From Pararhodobacter oceanensis (GTDB lineage Bacteria > Pseudomonadota > Alphaproteobacteria > Rhodobacterales > Rhodobacteraceae), in assembly GCF_003076755.1 (NCBI RefSeq), contig NZ_QDKM01000002.1, positions 434,001 through 498,000 of the forward strand: a DNA stretch of 64,000 bases. Direction: 5' to 3'. The stretch's first letter is position 1. Every line of letters begins with the position of its first letter. Of this stretch, positions 8,818 through 16,871 are shown piece after piece. The position numbers were made by a program, and so were the translations under genes. Under the pieces are notes generated by a model. The model ran no database searches, had not been told where the DNA came from, and worked only from the letters and a program-made list of their open reading frames with translations.

Positions 8818-10331
8818 TGCCTATCTTTCCTTCCACTCCTAAAGCCGCGCCGCGCGACTGGCGCCGGATGGCGCGGGTCGTCGTGACCGGTCTGGCCCTG
8901 TCGCTGGCGATGCCGGTGGCGGGGTTCGCCCAAACCGCCGAGCCGGGGGCCGATGACCTGCGGGCGCTGATCTATTACCTCGACAATGACGACCAGCGCT
9001 CGGTGCAGGCCGAGATGCGCCGCTTGCGCGCGCAATTCCCGCGCTGGACCCCGCCGGGCGACGTCAACCAATTGCGCGCCATGGCCACCACCGCCAGTGC
9101 CACGGTCGATGAACGCCCGATCTGGGCACGGATCGAGCGTCAGGATTTCGCCGGTGCCCGCGCGCTGATCGACGAGGCCCGCGCCCGCACGCCGGGCTGG
9201 TCGCCCAATGCCGAAATGCTGCGGGTGATCGAGATCAACGAATCGCAGGCCGCCTTTGACGCCGCCTATGCCAGTCGCGACGCCGCCGGTGCCTTGGCCG
9301 CCGCCCGCCGCACCCCCGCCCTGATGCGCTGCGACCGGATCAACAACGCCTGGCAACTCGCCGAACTCTATGAGGCTGGCGGCGCGGCGCAGAACGCGCT
9401 CAGCACCTACCGCGGCGTCGTGCAATCCTGCACCCGCCTCAGCGATGTCGTGCCGACGCTGGAAAAAGCCAATGAAGTCGCGTCTTTGGACGAGATTACC
9501 GCGCTGATCGAACTGGCGCGGCAGACCACCCCGTCCAGCACCAATGCACTGAACGAGCTTGAGGACCGTCTGCGCGCCGGTCGCGGCCAAAGCCCCACCG
9601 GCCGCGCCGCCAGCAGCGCGCCCGCCGCCGCATCTAACGCCGCCGCATCCACCGCTGCCGTCGCCTCTGCACCGCGCGCCGCCGCCCCCGCGGCGACCTC
9701 TCCGGGCGCACCGTTGAGCAGCGCGCCGACCGGGCTTGGCCCCTTGCCCCTGCGCGGCGACGGGCGGATTACCCGCGTGCGGCAGATGAAGGAACAGGGC
9801 AATTGGCAGGCCTGTCTCGCCGCCTCCGCCAGCCCGCGCTCGCTCGAAGTGCTCTATGAACGCTCGTGGTGCGCCTATAGTCTCGACCGCTCCGGCGAGG
9901 CTCTGGCCGGTTTCACCGAGGTCGCGCAGCGCGGCTCGGCGCTGGGTGGCAATACCGCCCGCGACGCGCGTTTCGGCATGATCCTGACCTCGCTGTCGCT
10001 GAATATGACCGAGGAAAGCGCCCGCCTCGCTGCCGCCACCGATCTGACCCAGCAGCAGCGGCTCGAGGTGGAGACCACGATCCTCGACCAGCGCGGCATC
10101 CGCGCCTATCACAACCGCGAATACGCGCAATCGATCGCCTATTTCAACGCGCTCGAGCAGCTCACCGGCTCCCTGCGCCGCGATATCGCGATGCTGCGCG
10201 CCTATGCCTATCTCAACAATGGGCAGGCGCAATTGGCGGTCGATGAATTCACCCGTCTGCACAGCGAATTGGCCACCGATGACACCCGCAGCGGCCTTGA
10301 ATCGGCGCGTTCGGCGCTGAGCTCGGGCTAG
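8817..10331 (+). CDS. Periplasmic TPR-like protein of the cellulose operon, without a BcsC barrel
   Basis: A 504-aa exported protein that starts at the ATG of the TGATG overlap with bcsZ; ATG 8802 in the same frame is an alternative. A signal peptide ends near AGFAQ at about residue 39. Two alpha-helical blocks with TPR-like spacing flank an Ala/Pro/Ser-rich linker at about residues 262-303. It occupies the place where BcsC would be expected. BcsC has about 1,100-1,300 residues with a C-terminal outer-membrane barrel, and no barrel-like C-terminus is visible here. It probably acts as a periplasmic scaffold for cellulose export. Its exact role is inferred from position only. Confidence 0.75.
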   Translation: MPIFPSTPKAAPRDWRRMARVVVTGLALSLAMPVAGFAQTAEPGADDLRALIYYLDNDDQRSVQAEMRRLRAQFPRWTPPGDVNQLRAMATTASATVDERPIWARIERQDFAGARALIDEARARTPGWSPNAEMLRVIEINESQAAFDAAYASRDAAGALAAARRTPALMRCDRINNAWQLAELYEAGGAAQNALSTYRGVVQSCTRLSDVVPTLEKANEVASLDEITALIELARQTTPSSTNALNELEDRLRAGRGQSPTGRAASSAPAAASNAAASTAAVASAPRAAAPAATSPGAPLSSAPTGLGPLPLRGDGRITRVRQMKEQGNWQACLAASASPRSLEVLYERSWCAYSLDRSGEALAGFTEVAQRGSALGGNTARDARFGMILTSLSLNMTEESARLAAATDLTQQQRLEVETTILDQRGIRAYHNREYAQSIAYFNALEQLTGSLRRDIAMLRAYAYLNNGQAQLAVDEFTRLHSELATDDTRSGLESARSALSSG

Positions 10332-10344
10332 GGCGGGCGGGGCG

Positions 10345-11226
10345 GTGCATCTGGTCCTTCATCTTGGCGCCCATGGCACCGACGAAGGGCTGATCGCCGG
10401 ATGGATCGCCCGCAACCGCAGCGAGTTTGAACGCCAGGGCGTGCTCGCGCCGCCGCCACGGCTGTTTCTGCGCCGCCTCTCCGAGGCTCTGGACCAACAG
10501 CGCGACGCCGATCCCTTTACCCGCGAAGAGGCGCTGTTGCGCGGTCTCGGCGCCAGCGGGCAGCGCCGCTGGCTGGCGCTCAGCGCCCCCGGTCTGATCG
10601 GTGCCCCCGCGGATGTGATCACGCCCGAAGGCTTCTATGTCACAGACGTCGCGCGCCGCCTCTACGGGCTGCGCAGCTTCTTTCCGCGCTGCCGGATCAC
10701 CGTGCTTTTGGCGGTGCGCTGTGCCAGCGGCATCCTGCCCGCGCTATTGCCCGATGATCCCGAGGCCGCGCCCGCGCGTCTGCCGATGCTGCGCGGCGAG
10801 ACCCTGCCTTGGGCGCAACTCATCGCCGCGATCCGGCGGCATCTGCCGCAGGCGCGTGTGGTGGTCTGGCGGCATGAGGATCTGCCGCAGGTCTGGCCCG
10901 CTATTCTGGCCCATCTCGCCGGTCCCGAGCGGATATTGCCCGCCGCCGGTCTGCTGGATTTCGCCGCGCTCGACCTGAGCGCCGAGGCCCGTCTGCGCCT
11001 GCGCCGCTATCTGACCCAGACCCCGCCCGGCACCGCCGGACAATTGCGCCGCACCGCGCAGGTCTTTGCCGAGCGCTACGGCACAGCACCTCTGCCGGTG
11101 CCGCGTGCGGATCTGCCCGATTGGGCGCTATCGGCGATGCAGCGGTTTGATCGCGGCTATGCCACGGAATGGGCCGATATCTGCGGCACCGAGGGCGTCG
11201 ATACCCTGCAGCCGCAGGGCGGTTAA
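10345..11226 (+). CDS. Degenerate sulfotransferase-like protein at the end of the cellulose operon
   Basis: This 293-aa protein begins at a GTG 13 bp after the TPR gene, probably in the same transcript. Its N-terminus (VHLVLHLGAHGTDEG) resembles the phosphosulfate-binding loop of many Rhodobacterales sulfotransferase-like proteins, usually of the form LHIGxHKTGTT. Here the Lys/Arg-Thr-Gly-Thr core is replaced by GTDEG. The middle (ITVLLAVRCASGILPALL) aligns in character with the second conserved block of that family. With a broken loop, catalysis is doubtful. It may be a structural relic or a binding protein. The family assignment is tentative. Confidence 0.5.
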   Translation: MHLVLHLGAHGTDEGLIAGWIARNRSEFERQGVLAPPPRLFLRRLSEALDQQRDADPFTREEALLRGLGASGQRRWLALSAPGLIGAPADVITPEGFYVTDVARRLYGLRSFFPRCRITVLLAVRCASGILPALLPDDPEAAPARLPMLRGETLPWAQLIAAIRRHLPQARVVVWRHEDLPQVWPAILAHLAGPERILPAAGLLDFAALDLSAEARLRLRRYLTQTPPGTAGQLRRTAQVFAERYGTAPLPVPRADLPDWALSAMQRFDRGYATEWADICGTEGVDTLQPQGG

Positions 11227-11319
11227 CCAAGTTCCGGCACCTGCAGCACCTCTCGCTTCGAACACATCCGCAACAGCGGCGGCCCAACCGGCCAATTCTC
11301 CAACTCCCAATAGCGGGCC

Positions 11320-12018
11320 CTAAATCAACGGTCCGGCCGGTTCCTGCTCCTCCATCAGTGCCATCAAAGCCGCGGGATCGCCCCGCGCCACCGCGCTTTG
11401 CGCCGCCTCGGCGAACCCCTCATCCGCCAGCGCGCGCCCGACCGAGACCAGAAACTGCCCCGCATATTGCAAATGTCTCCGCCCCTCGGGCCCACCCAAG
11501 AGCGCGCGCATCTTGCGCAGATCATCGCGCAGCGCCAAAGGGTCGGCACCGGCATTGCGCTGGCCCGACCGCGCCTGCGCACAAAGCCCCAGCGCGCGGT
11601 CCATCGCCGCCAGATCCGCCGAGGGCAGCGGCGCATATCCGGTCAGCGCGCGCAGATGCTGCGCCATGCTCACCGGTTTGAGCAGGAACGCATCCGCCCC
11701 CGCATCAAGCGCCACCTCGCGCATCTCGTCATGGCCGCTGATCGCCACGATACGCTCGGGCCGCTCGGACAATTCGGCCAGCGCGCGGATCAGATCCAGC
11801 CCCGAGCCATCCGGCAGACCAAGGTCAATCAGCACGATATCGGGGCGATAGGTTTTCAGATGCAGCGCCGCCGAGGCCAATGTCTCCACCCGTCGCAGGC
11901 GGATACCGCTGCGCCGACAGATCAGCCGCACCGCCTCGGCGGCAAGGCGGCTGTCTTCGACCAGCAGCATCGTATGCGGCGGGATCGCAAAACCGGGGAT
12001 GAAGGGCTCATCGGTCAT
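11320..12018 (-). CDS. Response regulator: CheY-like receiver plus uncharacterised helical domain
   Basis: The N-terminal half is a receiver domain: an acidic pocket after MLLVEDS, the phospho-acceptor Asp in VLIDLGLPDGSG, and the conserved Lys in FLLKPVS. The C-terminal ~100 residues are alpha-helical and show no DNA-binding, GGDEF, EAL or kinase motif. The output is therefore unknown; a phosphotransfer-like bundle without an obvious active His is possible. I chose the ATG at 12018 (MTDEPFIPG, 232 aa). The frame also extends to a TTG at 12102. It is convergent with the cellulose operon, and a link to that operon is only a guess. Confidence 0.8.
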   Translation of the reverse strand: MTDEPFIPGFAIPPHTMLLVEDSRLAAEAVRLICRRSGIRLRRVETLASAALHLKTYRPDIVLIDLGLPDGSGLDLIRALAELSERPERIVAISGHDEMREVALDAGADAFLLKPVSMAQHLRALTGYAPLPSADLAAMDRALGLCAQARSGQRNAGADPLALRDDLRKMRALLGGPEGRRHLQYAGQFLVSVGRALADEGFAEAAQSAVARGDPAALMALMEEQEPAGPLI

Positions 12019-12280
12019 CGGCGCGGGGCCATTTGACGCAGCGGATAGCGGGCTGGTCTGCGGGCCGGGCGTCAGGGACCTATCGGGCGACAGATGTGGC
12101 AAGGCGGCAGCTCCTCTCGCGACTCACTGTGCCACGCATTGCCTAACGAGGGGTAAACGCGCCCCGCAGCCCCCCTGCAGACCCCTCTGCCGCCCGCCGC
12201 TGCGTCCCTGTGCCACTTGCAATTTCGCCCGCGCCCGATATGTCAGACCCATAGAAACCCCGACCCCTGCGAGGACCCCT

Positions 12281-12685
12281 ATGATCGGACGCCTGAACCA
12301 CGTTGCCATCGCGGTGCCGGATTTGACCGCCGCCGCCGCGCAATATCGCTCGGTTCTCGGTGCCGATGTCGGCGCCCCGCAAGACGAGCCCGATCACGGC
12401 GTTACGGTGGTGTTTATCACCCTGCCGAACACCAAGATCGAACTGCTTTACCCGCTGGGCGAGGACAGCCCGATTAACGGGTTTCTGGCCAAGAACCCCG
12501 CCGGCGGGATTCACCATATTTGCTATGAGGTCGATGACATCCTTGCCGCCCGTGACCGGCTGCTGGGCGAGGGGGCGCGCATTCTGGGCAGCGGCGAGCC
12601 GAAAATCGGCGCCCATGGCAAGCCGGTGTTGTTCCTGCATCCGAAAGATTTCAACGGCTGCCTGATTGAATTGGAGCAGGTCTGA
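12281..12685 (+). CDS. mce: Methylmalonyl-CoA epimerase
   Basis: The enzyme interconverts (R)- and (S)-methylmalonyl-CoA in the propionyl-CoA to succinyl-CoA route. The 134-aa protein is a single VOC-fold chain. The metal ligands appear as His in MIGRLNHVAIAV, His in GGIHHICYEVDD, and Glu near the end (CLIELEQV). GKPVLFLHPKDFNG is typical of the family. The ATG follows GAGGACCCCT. The stop overlaps the next start (TGATG), so the DUF1467 gene is co-translated, an order that I recall as common in related genomes. Confidence 0.93.
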   Translation: MIGRLNHVAIAVPDLTAAAAQYRSVLGADVGAPQDEPDHGVTVVFITLPNTKIELLYPLGEDSPINGFLAKNPAGGIHHICYEVDDILAARDRLLGEGARILGSGEPKIGAHGKPVLFLHPKDFNGCLIELEQV

Positions 12686-12957
12686 TGCCGCTGTATTCCG
12701 CCTTTGTGATCTATGCGTTTGCCTGGTTTATCAGCCTCTTGGTGGTTTTGCCCCTGCGGCTGACCACGCAGGGCGAGGCCGGTGAGAAAGTCGCCGGAAC
12801 GCCGTCATCGGCGCCGGTCAATCCGCAATTGCGCAAGAAACTGGTGATCACCACCGTGGCCGCGACGGTGGTCTTTGTGCTGATCTATGTGACCATTGTT
12901 TACGGCGGGATCACGCTGGAGGATATCGATGTGATCAACCGCTGGGCCAATGGCTAA
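12685..12957 (+). CDS. DUF1467 family membrane protein
   Basis: A 90-aa protein with two membrane helices, at about residues 4-24 and 52-75, joined by a polar loop. It matches the DUF1467 family of small alphaproteobacterial inner-membrane proteins of unknown function. Translation is coupled to the epimerase gene by a one-base TGATG overlap. No enzymatic motif is visible. Confidence 0.85.
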   Translation: MPLYSAFVIYAFAWFISLLVVLPLRLTTQGEAGEKVAGTPSSAPVNPQLRKKLVITTVAATVVFVLIYVTIVYGGITLEDIDVINRWANG

Positions 12958-12970
12958 GTTAACGGCCCCC

Positions 12971-13011
12971 GTTAACCATTAGCCGTTAACTTTTAACCGC
13001 TAACGGTTAAC
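12971..13011. terminator. GTTAAC-bounded hairpin between convergent genes
   Basis: Arms 12971-12989 and 12993-13011 pair at 17 of 19 positions around a 3-nt loop (CTT). GTTAAC occurs six times between 12958 and 13042. The site lies between the stops of two convergent genes, so a bidirectional terminator or transcript-end structure is the natural reading. It lacks a classic T-tract. Confidence 0.6.
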
Positions 13012-13037
13012 GCTGCAGAAGCTGCCCGCGTTAACCG

Positions 13038-13724
13038 TTAACGCCGCAAGCGGTGATAGATATGGGTGAAGGTCGCCGCGCCGATCACCGGCATCACCAG
13101 ATTAACCAAGGGCACGCTGAGCGGCACCGCCATCAGCGCTCCCGCCATCCACAGCCGGAAACGGTTGGATTTGCGCAGCGCATGGGCCTCGGCGACGGGC
13201 AGGCGGCGCAGGGCGATCATGGTGAAATACTCGCGCGATAACAGATAGCCGTTGATCAGCCAGAGGATCACAATGCCGATCCCGCCGGTGAACACAAACA
13301 CCACCATGCCGATCAGGTTCAGCCCCACCAAGACCCCGAAATACCGCGCCGAATCGACCAGCGCCGGCCAGAACGGCGCCCGCGGGGCCTGCGGCAGATT
13401 GGGGTAATGCACCGCCTCAACCGCATCGGCCACATCATCCAGAAACAATCCGGTGAATGCCGAGGCCACCGGCACCATCAGGAACACCGAAAGCACCAGC
13501 ATCACCGCGATCGAGGCCAGCGACAACAGCGTCGGCAAACCGCCGATTTCGCCGATCCAGGGCAGCGACCATGTCGCCGGCGTCACCAGTTGCACGACTA
13601 ATAGCACCACCGCATACATCGCGAACAACAGCGCAATCGACAGCGCCAGACCGAACCAGATGGCGCGGCGAAAGCGCTTGTCATTCCATTGCCCCAAGGC
13701 ATCCGCGAAGGCGCGGAAGATCAC
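13038..13724 (-). CDS. EI24 domain membrane protein (CysZ-like)
   Basis: The 228-aa protein has about four to five hydrophobic segments (around residues 22-48, 62-90, 127-160 and 195-225) and the character of the EI24/CysZ family, some members of which carry sulfate in E. coli. The function here is not known. The start ATG overlaps the stop of the upstream nitroreductase gene by 4 bp, so the two are probably co-transcribed. The stop lies at the edge of the GTTAAC hairpin region. Confidence 0.8.
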   Translation of the reverse strand: MIFRAFADALGQWNDKRFRRAIWFGLALSIALLFAMYAVVLLVVQLVTPATWSLPWIGEIGGLPTLLSLASIAVMLVLSVFLMVPVASAFTGLFLDDVADAVEAVHYPNLPQAPRAPFWPALVDSARYFGVLVGLNLIGMVVFVFTGGIGIVILWLINGYLLSREYFTMIALRRLPVAEAHALRKSNRFRLWMAGALMAVPLSVPLVNLVMPVIGAATFTHIYHRLRR

Positions 13725-14302
13725 GCGCGAACCCGTGTGGTCAGCGCCGCAACATCGGGACGCGCGCGTTCCGGCGCGGTCAAGTCGCAGCTGCCCAGAT
13801 GCACGAAACCGGCGATCTGTTCCTGTGGCTCCAGCCCCAGACCGTTCTCGACAAACAGCCGGTCAAAGGCCGCCCAGCCGGTGATCCACGAGGCACCCCA
13901 GCCGGTTGCCAGCGCCGCGTTAACCAAGCTCAGACAGACCGCCCCCGAGGAGAGCAATTGCTCGACCTGCGGGATTTTATCCGAGGGTTTCGGGCTGGAA
14001 ATCACCGCCACGATCATCGGTGCACGCGCCCATGAGAGTGCCGATTTCTCGATCTTCTCGGGCTCCACACCCGTCGCCGCGCCGCGTTCGCGGACCAGCG
14101 CCGAGAGCCGCTCGAGCGCCGCGCCCTCAAGCACCACAAACCGCCATGGCTCCATCCGCCCATGATCCGGCACGCGGGTGGCTGCGGTCAGCAATTGCTG
14201 CAGCGTGTCGGCATCGGGCGCCGGTAAGGTCAGGGCTTTGGCGGGTTTCGAGCGCCGCGTCAGCAGGAAATCCATCACGGGGTTAGGGTCTAATTGGGTC
14301 AT
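13721..14302 (-). CDS. Nitroreductase family protein
   Basis: An FMN-dependent NAD(P)H oxidoreductase fold. The N-terminus contains the flavin-phosphate site RRSKPAK (family form RRSxR), and DHGRMEPWRFVVLE is the usual second motif. The C-terminal GLEPQEQIAGFVHLG is the region contacting the isoalloxazine ring. The chosen ATG gives 193 aa and follows a strong GGAGGTGGCA ribosome site; the upstream part of the frame is not needed. The physiological substrate is unknown. It is translationally coupled to the EI24 gene. Confidence 0.88.
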   Translation of the reverse strand: MTQLDPNPVMDFLLTRRSKPAKALTLPAPDADTLQQLLTAATRVPDHGRMEPWRFVVLEGAALERLSALVRERGAATGVEPEKIEKSALSWARAPMIVAVISSPKPSDKIPQVEQLLSSGAVCLSLVNAALATGWGASWITGWAAFDRLFVENGLGLEPQEQIAGFVHLGSCDLTAPERARPDVAALTTRVRA

Positions 14303-14450
14303 TGCCACCTCCAGCCTTTCAGATCGCAACTTTGCGGCCAAGTTTCAAGCGCACCAACGGTTTATGCCGCGGCAAATCGGGCGGTTATTGCCGCTTGTCC
14401 GGCGGATAATTTCCGCTATCACTGCAGATCACGCAATCGGAGGTGACGCG

Positions 14451-15251
14451 ATGGAGATGGTCAATCTGGACGGGCTGAACCTGCATTACGCGCTTGAGGG
14501 CGCGGCCGAGGGGCTGCCGGTGGTGTTTGCCAATTCGCTGGGCACCGATCTGCGGCTCTGGGACAAAACCATCGCCCGTCTGCCCGCGGGGCTGCGGATT
14601 CTGCGCTATGATATGCGCGGTCACGGGCTCTCGGATGCGCCGAAAGCACCCTATGCGATGGGCGCTCTGGTGCGCGATCTCGAGGCGCTGATGGAGCATC
14701 TGCAGATCACCAATGCGGTGGTCGTCGGCCTGTCGATCGGTGGCATGGTGGCGCAGGGGCTGGCGGTCAAACGCCCCGATTTGGTGCGCGCGCTGGTCTT
14801 GTCGAACACCGCCGCCAAGATCGGCACCAAAGAGCAATGGCTAGAGCGGGTCGCCGCGGTGCAAGCGGGCGGGATCGAACCCTTTGCCGATGCCACCATT
14901 GAGCGCTGGTTCGCCCCCGCCTTCCGCCAGTCGCCCGAATGCGCGGCCTGGCGCAATATGGTGGTACGCACCCCGCGCGAGGGCTATGCGGGCTGCGTCG
15001 CGGCCTTGGCGGGCACGGATTTCTATACGCCGACCTCGGGGCTGCGGCTGCCGGTTCTGGGCATTGCCGGCGGTGAGGATAAATCCACACCCCCCGATCT
15101 GGTGCGTGAAACCATCGACCTGATCCCCGGTGCGCGGTTTGAACTGATCCAGGCCTCGGGCCATCTGTCCTGCGTTGATCAGCCCGATATCTACGCGCGG
15201 CTTCTGAGCGGGTTTTTCGATAGCCTCAAAGGGGCAGGGCAGGGGGCGTGA
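14451..15251 (+). CDS. Alpha/beta hydrolase, 3-oxoadipate enol-lactonase type
   Basis: The 266-aa protein is an alpha/beta hydrolase with the nucleophile elbow GLSIGG, the oxyanion region NSLGTDLRLWD, a late Asp (GEDKSTPPD) and the His in ASGHLSCVDQP. This layout fits PcaD, which hydrolyses 3-oxoadipate enol-lactone in the beta-ketoadipate pathway. No other pca gene is nearby, so the substrate is not certain. The start is set by AGGTGACGCG before the ATG. Homoserine acetyltransferase-like or peroxidase-like hydrolases are possible alternatives. Confidence 0.78.
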   Translation: MEMVNLDGLNLHYALEGAAEGLPVVFANSLGTDLRLWDKTIARLPAGLRILRYDMRGHGLSDAPKAPYAMGALVRDLEALMEHLQITNAVVVGLSIGGMVAQGLAVKRPDLVRALVLSNTAAKIGTKEQWLERVAAVQAGGIEPFADATIERWFAPAFRQSPECAAWRNMVVRTPREGYAGCVAALAGTDFYTPTSGLRLPVLGIAGGEDKSTPPDLVRETIDLIPGARFELIQASGHLSCVDQPDIYARLLSGFFDSLKGAGQGA

Positions 15252-15489
15252 ATGTCTGACCAATGGCGAATGTTGAGAAAGTGACATTTCCCGCCATGTG
15301 ACTCCGGTTCTCCACGGTAGAAAGGTTGATTAAGTGACAGTCAGGCTCATCTCACCCCACAGCACCCCAGCGCGGCGCGGGCAAAGCCCTCACCGCGTCG
15401 GGTCTGTACCGCGCCGGAGAACCGCCACCGCCACCCGGTGCCAACCAGCGCCGGAGGGGCAGAAAAACCACCGCCCAAGCGCAAATGAA

Positions 15490-15517
15490 TTGACGCCTGC
15501 GCATGATTTGATCAAAT
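15490..15517 (+). promoter_or_regulatory. Candidate potF promoter with 12-bp palindrome
   Basis: TTGACG (15490-15495) and TCAAAT (15512-15517) are separated by 16 bp. The -10 half is part of the perfect palindrome ATTTGATCAAAT (15506-15517), so a dimeric repressor could cover the -10. It is not an FNR box because there is no 4-bp centre. This is inference from pattern alone. Confidence 0.35.
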
Positions 15518-15648
15518 TATTCCCTAGCGGCCAAAGCCCGCGCCACCACCGCCCCGCAAGCCACCCAAACGGCCACCCAATAGGCGCGGCACCAGCGGTA
15601 TCACGGGCTCTGGACGCAAGCGCCAACAGGGCATTAAACTGACCATGA

Positions 15649-15671
15649 TCGGGACTCGCAGAAAGTCCCGA
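15649..15671 (+). promoter_or_regulatory. Hairpin in the potF leader
   Basis: TCGGGACT and AGTCCCGA form a perfect 8-bp stem with a 7-nt loop, ending 50 bp before the potF ATG. There is no T-run after it, so it is not a standard terminator. It could affect mRNA stability or be a regulatory structure. Confidence 0.45.
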
Positions 15672-15721
15672 CAGATCCGCGCCCGCCACCACATCGGGCC
15701 AGTTAAACCGGGGAGATCTCT

Positions 15722-16810
15722 ATGAAACGCACCACTTTGGCCGCTGCCATTGCCTGCCTTGCAGCGCCAGCGCCTGCCCTCGCCGAGGGCGAGCTGCACC
15801 TCTATATCTGGTCGGATTACATCACCGACGCCGCCATCGAGCGGTTTGCCGAGGAAACCGGCATCACCGTCTCGGTCGATGTCTACGATTCGAACGAGAC
15901 CCTCGAAGCGCGGATGCTCGCCGGTGGCTCGGGCTATGATGTGGTGGTGCCGACCACCGATTTCATGCAGCGCCAGATCGCCGCCGGTGTCTACCAGCCG
16001 CTCGACCGTGAGCAACTGGGCAATCTCGAACATATGGACGAGGGTCTGATGGCCCGCGCCGCCACCTTTGACCCCGGCAATGAGCACGGCACGGTCTATA
16101 TGTGGGGCACCACCGGGATCGGTTATAACATTGATATGGTTGCCGAACGTCTGGGTGAGGACTATGAGGTCAACAGCTGGGAACTGCTGTTTGATCCCGA
16201 AATCGCCGCGCAGGTCGCCGATTGCGGCATCTCCATGCTCGACGCGCCGACCGAGATGATCCCCGCCGCGCTGGCCTATCTCGGGCTCGATCCGCAATCG
16301 CATAGCGACGAAGATCTCGAGGTCGCCGGTGAGCTCCTCGCCTCGGTGCGCGAACACGTCCGCTACTACCATTCCTCGCAATATATCGGTGATCTGGCCA
16401 ATGGCGAGGTCTGCGTCTCGGTCGGCTGGTCCGGCGATGTGTTTCAGGCCGCTGCCCGCGCCGAAGAGGCGGATCGCGGCGTCAACGTCTGGTATGCGAT
16501 CCCTGAAGAGGGCGCGATGGTCTGGTTCGACATGCTGGCGATCCCCTCGGATGCGCCCAACGCCGAGAACGCGCATCTGTTCATCAACTACCTGATGGAA
16601 CCCGATGTGATCGCCGAGGTGACCAATTACGTCTGGTATGCCAATGCCAACCGCAGCTCCTGGCCGATGGTCGATGCCGAGATCACCGCTGATCCGGCGA
16701 TCTTCCCGCCGCAAGAGGTGATGGACCGCCTGTTCACCGGCGTCACCTATACCTCGCGCGAGGACCGCGCCCTGACCCGCATGTGGACCCGCGTCCGCAC
16801 CGGACAATAA
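15722..16810 (+). CDS. potF: Putrescine/polyamine ABC transporter substrate-binding protein
   Basis: The periplasmic receptor of a polyamine importer. The 362-aa chain has a Sec signal peptide (cleavage after PALA at about residue 21), then the family opening ELHLYIWSDYI. Aromatic and acidic residues line the expected polyamine site (for example SGYDVVVPTTDF and the GWSGDVF region). Its length and the downstream ATPase and two permeases support PotF/PotD rather than a spermidine synthase or iron-binding homologue. A strong stem-loop follows the gene. Confidence 0.94.
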   Translation: MKRTTLAAAIACLAAPAPALAEGELHLYIWSDYITDAAIERFAEETGITVSVDVYDSNETLEARMLAGGSGYDVVVPTTDFMQRQIAAGVYQPLDREQLGNLEHMDEGLMARAATFDPGNEHGTVYMWGTTGIGYNIDMVAERLGEDYEVNSWELLFDPEIAAQVADCGISMLDAPTEMIPAALAYLGLDPQSHSDEDLEVAGELLASVREHVRYYHSSQYIGDLANGEVCVSVGWSGDVFQAAARAEEADRGVNVWYAIPEEGAMVWFDMLAIPSDAPNAENAHLFINYLMEPDVIAEVTNYVWYANANRSSWPMVDAEITADPAIFPPQEVMDRLFTGVTYTSREDRALTRMWTRVRTGQ

Positions 16811-16817
16811 GACGACA

Positions 16818-16847
16818 GCCCCGCCCGCTGGCAATGGCGGGCGGGGC
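16818..16847 (+). terminator. Strong intergenic stem-loop between potF and potG
   Basis: GCCCCGCCCGC (16818-16828) and GCGGGCGGGGC (16837-16847) form a perfect 11-bp GC-rich stem with an 8-nt loop and no T-run. Such structures after a binding-protein gene usually stabilise the upstream mRNA or cause partial termination, so that the receptor is made in excess over the membrane parts. Confidence 0.7.
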
Positions 16848-16871
16848 ACAGATCTTGGGCGGAGGGATTTG

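Larger units (their letters stand above)
15252..15721 (+). other. Intergenic leader region of the pot operon
   Basis: A 470-bp gap with no credible gene; the small open frames have no ribosome site or family signal. It holds a promoter-like pair with an overlapping palindrome and, closer to potF, a perfect hairpin, both listed separately. The ribosome site before potF is GGGGAGATCTCT. Confidence 0.6.

Noticed and set aside
12958-13042. The GTTAAC cluster as a set of CtrA sites
   Set aside because: Spacings between TTAA blocks are 3, 9 or 10 bp, not the required 7, and the region is between convergent stops, where no promoter is needed.
15506-15517. ATTTGATCAAAT as an FNR/FnrL box
   Set aside because: The FNR consensus needs four bases between TTGAT and ATCAA; here the half-sites are fused.
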